Source of the DNA: Lunularia cruciata
Taxonomy: Eukaryota; Streptophyta; Marchantiopsida; Lunulariales; Lunulariaceae
Reading direction: 5' to 3'
DNA length: 64,000 nucleotides
Assembly: GCA_948567375.1 (NCBI GenBank)
Contig: OX419761.1
Coordinates: 28,894,501 to 28,958,500, forward strand
The number at the start of each line of letters is the position of its first letter. Positions within the stretch are counted from its first letter, which is position 1. Under the pieces are notes generated by a model. It made no database searches. It was not told the origin of the DNA and saw nothing but the letters and a program-made list of their open reading frames with translations. The translations under genes were made by a program, and so were the position numbers. Below, piece after piece: positions 55,513 through 64,000 of the stretch.

Positions 55513-56811
55513 GTGGATGTCAAGAAGGTCAAAGTAATTATAGCATTGGAATCCCTGAAGAACCTCCGGGAGCTGAGAGCCTTCTTAGGACATGTCGGAT
55601 ACTACAGACGCTTCGTGTCAAACTATGCCGTGCTTGCTGCACCACTTACCAAGCTTCTGAAGAAATCTGAAGATTATCTATGGGGAGCAACTCAGGAAGA
55701 AGCTTTCCAGGTATTGAAGAAGAAACTGGTTGATGCACTAGTCATGAGGGCCCCAAATTGGGACGTCCCTTTTCATGTGTATGTGGACACTTTGTCCATG
55801 GCCATCGAAGTTGTCTTAAGTCAAAAAGATGAGAAGAAAAAGGACTACTCGGTGTATTATGCCAGCCGACAACTTTCTATTTCTGAAAAGAACTACTCAA
55901 CAACTGAAAGAGAAGCCCTCGGTATGGTGTATGCCTGCAAGAAATTTCACCACTATCTGTTAGGATACGAATTTGTCTTCTATGTGGACCATTATGCACT
56001 GCAACACTTGGTCAAGAAGGCGGATTTGTCCGAGCGAATTGCACGATGGATCTTGTTGTTACAAGAATTCACATACACTGTACAAGTACGGAAAGGAGCT
56101 TTGCATTCAAATGCGGACTTCTTATCCAGGTTGGAGACTCAAGACCAAGATTTGGAAATCGATGATCGGTTTCCTGATGAAGAGCTATATCATTTAATGA
56201 CGGTGCGAAGTACGCGGTATGCAGCAGAATATCATTATTTGCATACGTGCCATTGTCCTGAGGGGCTGGATCCGGAAGAAAGTGCAGTCTTCCTTTGGAA
56301 AGTGGGACCGTACCAATTAAAACACAACATTTTGTTTAAAATGGGCAAAGATGAGATACTTCGGAGATGCCTGGAAGCATACGAAGTAGGAGGAGTCATC
56401 GAATCCTTGCACTCAGAAGCATTGGGGGGACATTATGCCCTGAAAAATATGGTGAAGAAAATTCTTTCAGCAGGATATTGGTGGCCTACGATGTATAAAG
56501 ATACCCATGCCCATATTTGGAGTTGTGATGCCTATCAAAGAACAGGGAAACCGACGGCAACTTCCCAATGGCCTTTGAAACCAATTTTGCCTCTGGCCCC
56601 ATTTGAAAAATGGGGTATTGATTTTGTGGGACCTATTCAACCAGTAACTCGTGTCACAAGGAAGAGGTACATCTTAGTATGTACGGATCATACCACCAAG
56701 ATGGTGGAATCAGAGGCAACACAAAGAGATGATGCGGAGACAGTAGCAGAATTTTTCTTCCGGAACATCATTTCCCGTTATGGGTGTCCTCTGGAATTGG
56801 TAAGTGATTGA
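55513..56811 (+). CDS. pol: RNase H and integrase N-terminal half of A4, long open piece
   Basis: 432 codons open: connection LRAFLGHVGYYRRFVSNY, RNase H with VYVDTLSMAIEVVLS and YYASRQLSISEKNY, the tail HSNADFLSRL, the integrase zinc segment GGHYALKNMVKKIL (second Cys of CDAC reads Tyr) and the first catalytic Asp in GIDFVGPIQ (56620-56622). It ends with VSD followed by TGA at 56809-56811, where A1 has Arg. It is a fragment of pol, not an independent gene. Confidence 0.9.
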   Translation: MDVKKVKVIIALESLKNLRELRAFLGHVGYYRRFVSNYAVLAAPLTKLLKKSEDYLWGATQEEAFQVLKKKLVDALVMRAPNWDVPFHVYVDTLSMAIEVVLSQKDEKKKDYSVYYASRQLSISEKNYSTTEREALGMVYACKKFHHYLLGYEFVFYVDHYALQHLVKKADLSERIARWILLLQEFTYTVQVRKGALHSNADFLSRLETQDQDLEIDDRFPDEELYHLMTVRSTRYAAEYHYLHTCHCPEGLDPEESAVFLWKVGPYQLKHNILFKMGKDEILRRCLEAYEVGGVIESLHSEALGGHYALKNMVKKILSAGYWWPTMYKDTHAHIWSCDAYQRTGKPTATSQWPLKPILPLAPFEKWGIDFVGPIQPVTRVTRKRYILVCTDHTTKMVESEATQRDDAETVAEFFFRNIISRYGCPLELVSD

Positions 56812-57521
56812 GGAACTCATTTTTTGAACTCAATGGTGGACGCGTTAACCAAATACTTCCAGATTAAGCATCGGAAGACCACTCCTTATAACCCAAAAGC
56901 AAATGGACTCACGGAGAAAGCCAATGGATTGCTGTGTAAAATTATAAATAAGGTGACAGTCAATTATGCCTATGATTGGGATACAAAGTTACCTGCAGCA
57001 TTATGGGCATATCGGACAACAGAAAAAATTACTACCAAGCAAACTCCTTATTTTCTGACATACGGATTGCATCCCATATTACCAGTTGAGTTTGAATTAC
57101 CAACATATAAAATACTTTGTGAAGAACATTTTTCGGAGGAAGAAGTCAAGATCTTCGGATCCATCAACTGATGTGGTTGGAAGAGAAAAGGGACAATGCA
57201 ATGCAAACTACAAAGGAAATTCAAGAACAATGGAAAGTTTGACATGATAAAAGAATCAAACCTGTGACTGTTCAAGAAGGAGATCTGGTATTATTATATG
57301 ATAATCGCCACCTATTTTTTCCAGGAAAATTACATCTGAGGTGGATGGGACCGTATCGGGTGATGCACATTTATGATAATGGTTCTATTCAACTTGCAGA
57401 CCTGGATCGCAATCCTTTTGCAACTCGCGTCAATGGTTGGAGGGTTAGAAAATATTGGAACCCAAACCCAATGTTGTATAAAAACCCAGTTGTCGGTGTT
57501 CACGTGGATGCTCACATTTGA
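56812..57521 (+). pseudogene. int: Integrase C-terminal half of A4
   Basis: Continues GTHFLNSMVDALTKYF and NGLTEKANG with the catalytic Glu at 56914-56916. A frameshift near 57160 and a TGA near 57241 break it, then 57264-57521 encodes VQEGDLVLLYDNRHLFFPGK and the GPYRV module, with natural TGA at 57519-57521 next to the polypurine tract. Confidence 0.9.
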
Positions 57522-57532
57522 GGAAAGGAGTA
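57517..57532 (+). other. Polypurine tract of A4
   Basis: tttgaggaaaggagta directly before TGTGGTACCC, as in A1 and A2. Confidence 0.86.
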
Positions 57533-60500
57533 TGTGGTACCCACATTTTTTGTTTTTTTATGGTTAGTAGTGTTTAAGAGACAAAGTAAGCACGGAAAAG
57601 ACGAATTGCAAACAAAGAAGAAGTGAAAGTAACTTTGGAAGAAAGCCAAAGAAGCTGACATCGGATCTGATGATGGAGGTACTCGGAAGAGGAGTACGCC
57701 GGAAGCAGGCCGAAGATCATTGTCTTTGGGTTGGAAAATGTAGGAATGATGAAGACCGTTTAACAACCTCGGTACGGGGCAAGAAAGTACATTTCAAGAA
57801 ACGGCGCGGGCAGAAGAAGCATGTCTTGACAGTGATCGGGAGAGCACGCAAAAGAGAGAAAATCACAGACAAAATTGACTGAAGAATGACTATGATTCAA
57901 GGCAATATAAAATTGCAAATGCGCAGGGAGAAGTTGAATTTGCTGAGTAAATTTCCAATTCCTTTGAGTAGTCATCCTGCAGGAATGCGTGTCCGGAAGC
58001 CCGTCGGGAGTGAAATTTTCCGAAACCCTGAGGGAGTTAGAGTGTCTCGTCCAGGAGAGGGGCTGATCTTCCAACAGCGTAGAACAAGAGAACAAATCAT
58101 GGCGAAGAAGGTGGCCAACGCGCTGGCAGTGAGAGGTTTTGCAATTCAAAGGGTAGATGTAGTAGCAAGGATTAAAGTCTTGGTGAGACTTCGTATCACC
58201 TTTTTAGCCTGGAACTGGAATTTTAGTTTCCCGGGAGTAATGGCAGAAATCACTGCCAGTAATTGTGAGGAGGGTCCCGAAGTGGAGGGGAAGAGAGGCA
58301 ATCCGGCTCGATGGACTGAGTCGGATTAGAAGTTAGTCCTGGGGAGAGAAGCAGGAGAGCCGACAGGAATCACCTTCTATCGGAAGTGTGATGCTGCAGA
58401 GGAGACGGCAGAAATTTGTAATTCGTTTTTCGCTCCAAGAACTACGAATGGGTACAAGGTGGAGTCCTACAAGGTACAAGTGTTTCCATCACCGAACCAG
58501 GCAAATGGTAGTGAATTGGCAAATGGGCTCGCCACCGCATTATTTTGCGCCATTTGCAGCACATTTCTACTTAGGCCTAAACTTGCTCTCTGAAGACGAG
58601 CGGCATCGTATGGTCTTCCACATGCACCCTAATTTGAGACAAAAAGCCAACGAAGAGGAGTGACAATACATGCTTCAACTGAGGGCGAATGACAAATACT
58701 TTGCGAGAACGGGACAATGGAAGATCAAAGATGTCGCTAGTCCAAAGACAAAGAAGAGAAGTAAACCCGAAGAAGCTAAACCATCGCCCATCCAATGAAA
58801 GACTTGGAGGCTGATGTTGAAGACCACTAACGCGTGAGAAGAGCATCTTTGGGATCAGAGTTGGATGAAGAAATTGAGTCGCAAGAAGAAGACTCAGACA
58901 AAGAAGAGCTCACATTGAAGAGTGGGAAGTTGGGTAGTGAAAGTGAGGGAGAGCCCGAAGTCCTGCAATTGGTGGTGGTGAGTGAAGCTAGCAAGGTAAT
59001 GGTGGAGAACAAGCCAAAACCCGAAGCAAAGAAGGAATATCTCGCGGGCCCGAGTTCAAGAGGCCAAGACAAAGATAGTGCTGACACTATGAAGATATGA
59101 AGGTCAAGACTTTGGATGAAGGAGCCGATGACACATGAAAAGACTCCAGACAAAGGAGGCAATGATCAAGAAGAAACTTTCGGTGGGATATCATATTTAA
59201 CGAAGGTGGTCACACCATTGCTGGAAATGTTGAAGGAACATCGGAGAGGAATTCCCCAAGATTGCAGAAAGGGGATGAATGAGTTGCAGGTGGTAAAGCA
59301 TCTGCTGAAGGAAGTGAAAGAGCTCCAGGCACATCAAATCCAAAGAAGTGCGGAAATTGAAGATCTTCGAAGGAAGGAAGACTTGAGGAAGAAAATGCTG
59401 AGCGAGCTACAAGAGAGTTGTGCAGAGAAGGAGAAGGACCTGCAAAAGCAAGCCGAAGAGTTGAAGGAGCAGGCGATGTGGCTCAGCAAGATGTAGGAGG
59501 AGGTGAGTAATGTGCACGTCGAGAATGTCCATTTTAAGGCAATGAACATTGTGATGGAGCAAGAATTGGACAGCTTGAAGGAGAGTGTTGCCGCCAAAGA
59601 TCAAGCATGGCAGAGAGAATTGGCGTCCAGGCTAGAAGAAGAAGAGCGTTTGCGTGAACTTGTCAAGAGTGCGGAGCAGCAAAAAGTGCAGTATGCAGAG
59701 GAGAAGAAGATGCTCGTTGCAGAGTACGAAGACGAGTTGCAAATGTATCGGGTGGAGTTGAAGGTGGAGCGTTCTCGAGGATACATATCAGAATCAGTAT
59801 GGGACCTTGCTGGGAGATTACGAGCAATTTTAAGCACAGAGGCTAAAGGAAGATTGGAAGAAGCTTGTCTGCATGAGTTGAAGTTACTTGTGCAGGAAAC
59901 TTGGAAGCGAAGAGCCAAGGATGTGGACATGAACACCTTGCTGATTTGGTTGAGAGAACGAGTAGATAGGAAAATGTTGGAAGTAGAGAATAATGTTAGT
60001 CTTAGATTAGATCTAGTCAATTCGAAATTAGAGAAGATCCGGAATAGTGTGACCGTAGAGAAGAAACCCGATGTTGCAAAAGTAGGAATTCAGGTGTCAT
60101 CGGACTTGAGAAGTGACACATTAGAGAAGAGTGGGTCGGGAAAGAAGAGTGTAGATGGAGTATCCCGGAGTTCAATTGGAGATTGTAATGAAGAAATCGT
60201 AGAATTAGTAAAGAAATTAGTAGAATCAGTCATACCCGAAGAAGGAGAAGTGATAGGAAGATCATCGGGTTTGGAAGCCGATGATGAAGTTGACATCGGA
60301 TCGGGATAGAAGTTGATTTGGAGATAGGAAGGGTCAGATATGAAGAGATAGATTGTCACTTGGGATCTGTAGGTAGGAAGAGATGTTAGGAAGCGGTGCT
60401 TAGGTAGGCAAGTCTGCCATTTGCTTCAATATTTAAAGTGGAGCATTTGCAGTACAATGTTATTCAATATTCAAATTTCTGAAGATAGATAAAGCGAAGT

Positions 60501-61110
60501 GCTATTCTCAGTACTCGTCGCTTAAGCTTAATTCCGATTGTCAATTTTGTGTTTGTGTTTGTGAGTGTGAGGAGAATTCCAAAGAGCAAGTCAGTGTGCT
60601 TATGGATGTTGGAATCTGTAGCCTTGATCTTCATTTTGTGTGTTTGATCCTGAGTGAAGTGCATTGGAGCAATGCCTTGACAGATCTGAGAGGAATTGTA
60701 GTGTTGTTAGTATTCTGCATTTGTGAGTGCAGCACGAAGTTGATGTGAAGCAATTTTGATCGAGGAAGTTGTGCCTTCAATGGAGTGGTGGAACACAATT
60801 CTGAGGCAAAATCGGTCTTTACAGTGAAGTGCCATCTTCGGGAGAATCTGAATCATCACAATCAAGAGTTGTTTGGACAGAATTTACTGTGATGTGATTA
60901 TATGTGTGTATTCAAGACAAGTTGTCAAGGTTTTGAGCTTGTTACTCTCTTCTGGGTGTAGTTTCTACCTGAGAGATTAAAGAAGCAATCAAGAAAAACT
61001 ACAATTGTGACTTTTGACTTTGTATTTGATCAATTTCTGGATCGTATCTCTGCGGGAACAAACTTTACTTACCCGATTACCGCAAAAGTGATATTTGCCG
61101 GGTTGTCACA
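57533..61110 (+). repeat. 3' LTR of A4
   Basis: 3578 bp, TGTGGTACCC...GGGTTGTCACA. A distinct subfamily: the first 350 bp and the start of the LTR protein differ from A1, A2, A5 and A7. A deletion near 58470-58480 removes about 125 bp found in the 5' LTR. The promoter part with caatatttaaag lies at 60428-60439, and 60310-61110 is non-coding. Confidence 0.93.
57886..60309 (+). pseudogene. LTR-encoded protein in A4 3' LTR
   Basis: N-domain to a TAG at 58327-58329 (the same stop as in the 5' LTR), then the 58470 deletion, FAAHFYLGLNLLSEDERHR, an acidic block 58834-59100, and coiled coil 59116-59496 ending in TAG. Then comes an open 268-codon piece (59503-60309) with LDSLKESVAAKDQAWQREL, CLHELKLLVQETWKRRAKD, LEVENNVSLRLDLV and the tail EADDEVDIGSG. 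Clearly diverged from the A1 type but collinear with it. Confidence 0.78.
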
Positions 61111-61115
61111 GTTGC

Positions 61116-63045
61116 CACCACACTACATCGTGCCATTTGCAGCACATTTCTACCTCAGGTTGAATTTGCTCAATTTGGCGGAGCAAAACAAAATGGTGTA
61201 TCACTTCCATCCCGACTTGAGAAGAGAAGTCAACATGGAGGAACAATAGTATATTCTTCAAATCCGGAGCACGGATGAGTACTACATGAAGACGGGTAAG
61301 AGCATGGAGATAGAAGCGAGTACTCCAAAGTCAAAGAAGAGGGGTTGGCAAGGTGAAGCCGATGACATCAAGAAACCTCAAAAGACGCGGAGAGGCAACC
61401 CGAGGCGAGGTATGGTGGTAATTGAGTCAGAGGACAAAGACTCAAAAGAAGATGCCGAGCTAAAAACTGAAGACTCGGAACACAAGGAGGAGCCTGAGCT
61501 AACACTGCAAAGTGGAGATACATACCAATAGTGATGAAGGGGGAGACATGACATTGGCACCAGCAGCTGACGACTACGAAGAAGCAATGCAAGCCGAGAT
61601 GGAAGCCGAAGACAACACACAGTTGGAAGACAAAGTTACTATGCCCAAAGAAAAGAAGATCGTAGTACAGCAAGGAGTTCGCTCAAGATGTAAGGCAAAG
61701 TGTGAAGCGGGGCCGAGTAAAGCAAAGGAAGAGGTAGGAGAAAGCTCGGGAAGTGATGCTTTGATTCCGATACAGAGACTGCAGAGGAGAAGGCGAGTAT
61801 CGGGTGAAGAAGAGGTAAGGAAGGAGATTTCTATGTAGGAAGAAGTAGTTGCAAGAGATGGAGTGGAGTACCTGCGGGAGGTGGTGTGCCCATTGTTGGT
61901 GAAATTGGAGCACAGGAAGAAGGAGATGAAGTCGACTTGTCCAGAGGTAAAGACTATATTGCAAGTATTAGCGCGATTAGAAGAAGAGAACTTGGAGTTG
62001 AAGAAGAGTATAACCCGAGGTGAGGAGGAAAGAGAAGTATTGTGATCGGAGGCAGTAGAGAGAAGTCAGGTAATCAAAGACCTGAAGAGAGAAGTAAGTT
62101 ACCGAGAGGATCTTGTGAAGAAGAGTGACATAGCAAGGGAGAGCAAGTAGCGGAGTATGAAATCTTGAAGCAGCAGTTTGTTGATTCAAGAGTAGAAGTA
62201 ATCCATTCTATGGCAAGAGTAGCAGCAAAAGATCAAGAGCTTGATAGGGTGATGGAGAGTGTTGAGGAGAAGAAGCAACTCTGGCAAAGAGAGTTGGCGG
62301 CACGATACAGAGAAGAAGATCGATTACGAGAGTTACTTCGTAGTCAGGAGGAGAAGGTTGTTCAGGAGGAGAAGGTTGTTCAGAAGGAGAAGGAGATCAA
62401 GAGAAGGAGAAGGAGAAGGAGAAGGAGAAGGAGAAGGAGATGGTGAAAGCCGAGTTCAAAGAGGAGTTGGCAATGTACAGGGAGGACTGGCTTGCAGATC
62501 AAGAGTGAGAGAGAAAGATGAGATTGGAGCCAATGAAGGAGATAGTCCTCAGGATGAACGCAATGTTGAGTACAGAGGCGAGCGTTTGAATTGAAGAGAC
62601 GAGACTGCACGAGTTGAAGTTGTTAGTGCAAGTGACGAGGCAAAGATAGGCAAAAGACACTGATTTGAATGCCTTGTTGATTAAGTTAAGAACTTGTGTA
62701 GACAAGAAGATATTAGAAGTAGAAGACAACATTTTAATTAGATTAGACTTAGTGAAAATAGAAATAGAAAAGCTTTGGAAGGATGTTAGAGCAAAACCCG
62801 AAGTAGATAACATAGGAGTGCAAATGTCTTTGGAGTTACCAGTGGAAACATTAGAGAAGAGTGGGTCGGGAGATCAGGAGTTAGATAGATTACCCACTAG
62901 TGGAATTTTGGATCAAGAAAAAGAATTGTTGGATCTGGTAGAAGAAGTAGAAGATATGAAACCCAAGGATAGAGTATTAAGAAGTAAATTTACTTTGGGT
63001 TCGGGTTTGAAAGCCGAGGAAGAAGTAGACATCGGATTGGAGTAG
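61116..63045 (+). pseudogene. LTR-encoded protein in A5, C-terminal part
   Basis: IVPFAAHFYLRLNLLNLAEQN at the start, acidic middle 61420-61660 (stop near 61248, frame change near 61525), coiled coil 61860-62510 with a (gagaag)n expansion near 62391-62442, then LHELKLLVQVTRQR near 62605, LEVEDNILIRLDLVKIEIEK, and KAEEEVDIGLE with TAG at 63043-63045. Stops near 61838, 62043, 62150 and 62508. Confidence 0.75.
62391..62442 (+). repeat. GAGAAG-type microsatellite in the LTR coding frame
   Basis: Repeats of gagaag/gaaggagaagga extend the Glu-Lys-Arg part of the coiled coil in A5; other copies have only two or three units here (8280-8300). Confidence 0.8.
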
Positions 63046-63787
63046 TAACAGATTTGAGATTTGAAGAGGTAGATATGAAGAGGTGCATTGTCATTTTGGA
63101 TCTATAGGTTAGAATAGTTGTTGTAGAATGGTATAGTTGTTAGAACTGTCAATTTGTTCACTATTTAAGAGTGACATTTGCAGTATCATGTTGTTCAGTG
63201 CTTATTATTTCTGAGAATAGATAAAGCAAAGTGCTGTGAAGCAGTGCTCGTTGCTTGAGCTTGATTCCGAGTATCAACTTTGTTTTGTGTTTGTGAGTGT
63301 GTGAAGAAATTTGAATTGCAAGTCAGTGTGCTTGTTGGTTGTTGGATTCCACAGCCTTGATCTTCATTCTGTGTGTTTGATCCTGAGTGAAGTGCAATTG
63401 AAGCAATGCCTTCACAGATCTGGGAGGAATTGTAGTGTTGGTAGTATTCTGCATTTGTGAGTGTAGTGCAAAGTTGATGTGAAGCAATTTTGATTGAGGA
63501 AGTTGTGCCTTTAGTGGAAAGGTAGAACACAATTTTGAGGCAAAGTCATGTTGCAATGAAGTGCCATTTTTGAGAGAGCTTGAATCATCATAATCAATAT
63601 TGTTTGGAAATATTTGATGGAGTTGTGATTAAGGAGTGTGAATTTGTGACAAGACTGCGAGTCAGTGCTTGTTACTCTCTTTTGGGTGTGGTTTCTACCT
63701 GAGAGATTAAAGATGCAACCAAGAAGAACTACATGTTAATATTTGACTTCATATTTGACCAATTCTGACTTGTATCTCTATGGGAAC

Positions 63788-64000
63788 TGTAACACCCATT
63801 TGTGCATGTGTGTGGTATTGTGATATTTAGCTTGGTATTACAAGTACTTAAGAGATATTATTTATATAGAGATAAAGGATGGTTCTATATTAGTCATGGT
63901 TAGCTAAAGTTAGTCATAGCTAAGATAGATGGGACCTTACTTTAGAGGAAGTAGAAAAGATGAGCACCACTATTTTGGATTTTAGTGTGTTGACTTGGTA
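63788..64000 (+). repeat. B3: start of a family B LTR, cut by the window end
   Basis: TGTAACACCCATTTGTGCATG and the following 190 bp match the B1 5' LTR from 28498. It is inserted in A5 just after gggaac. Whether a full element follows cannot be seen. Confidence 0.9.

Larger units (their letters stand above)
51416..61110 (+). mobile_element. Element A4: family A retrotransposon inserted in LTR A5
   Basis: 9.7 kb with TSD GTTGC. Truncated 5' LTR (51416-52735) joined directly to mid-gag, then gag knuckles, PR, RT, RH, IN, polypurine tract (57517-57532) and a 3' LTR (57533-61110). The PBS, the promoter part of the 5' LTR and the first half of gag are lost. The most recent A insertion by nesting, although its LTRs differ by about 6% outside an identical tract. 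Confidence 0.93.
61111..63787 (+). repeat. A5: family A LTR, right part
   Basis: 61111-61115 is the second gttgc copy, and the LTR continues in register from the break at 51415. Non-coding from 63046, with ctatttaag at 63161-63169. It stops at tatctctatgggaac (63787), where a B LTR begins; the last 55 bp of A5 should lie beyond the window. Confidence 0.9.

Overview
The window is plant nuclear DNA made almost entirely of nested, decayed Ty3/gypsy LTR retrotransposons. No intact host gene, tRNA, rRNA or CRISPR array is visible. The dense nesting, 5-bp target duplications, solo LTRs and C-to-T type nonsense decay suggest a vascular plant with a large, repeat-rich, methylated genome (conifer- or fern-like size is plausible). 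The species cannot be named from sequence alone.

Three families are present. Family A has LTRs of about 3.6-3.8 kb (TGTGGT...TTGTCACA), a PBS of the TTTGGTGCCAATGCCGGG type, a gag with three CCHC knuckles, and a PR-RT-RH-IN polyprotein. Unusually, each LTR carries in its U3 part a sense-strand reading frame of about 850 codons: a globular N-terminal domain, an acidic middle and a long coiled coil. A TATA-like box lies just upstream of this frame, and a second TATA-like box, the likely genomic-RNA promoter, lies downstream of it. Family B has LTRs of about 690 bp (TGTAACACCC...GGCTCACA), a PBS of the TGGTTCCGTTGCC type, a small extra CCHC ORF before gag, then gag-PR-RT. Family C is a chromovirus with 735-bp LTRs, an initiator-Met-tRNA PBS and a chromodomain after the integrase.

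Layout. 1-9695: 3' part of element A1 (+), with gag, pol and 3' LTR. 9701-12044 plus 19049-19103: an older A LTR (A6), split by element B2 (-, 12045-19048), which itself holds a solo A LTR (A7, 13341-17095). 19104-19871: unassigned. 19872-21720: 5' end of another B element (B4, -). 21721-23827: unassigned AT-rich DNA. 23868-50005: element A2 (-, TSD CAACT), split in its integrase by B1 (+, 28498 to about 40999), which is split in its RT by C (-, 33916-40515, TSD CACAT). 50011-50300: scrap of gag (A3) in which A2 sits. 50301-51415 plus 61116-63787: A LTR (A5, +), split by A4 (+, 51416-61110, TSD GTTGC). 63788-64000: start of another B LTR (B3).

None of the elements is intact: every pol carries stops or frameshifts, and several elements have lost a PBS, LTR parts or RT-IN. 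The most unusual point is the reading frame inside the U3 of the A LTRs, recognisable in every A LTR here and conserved at protein level between clearly different subfamilies. In A4 a deletion has fused it in frame to gag.
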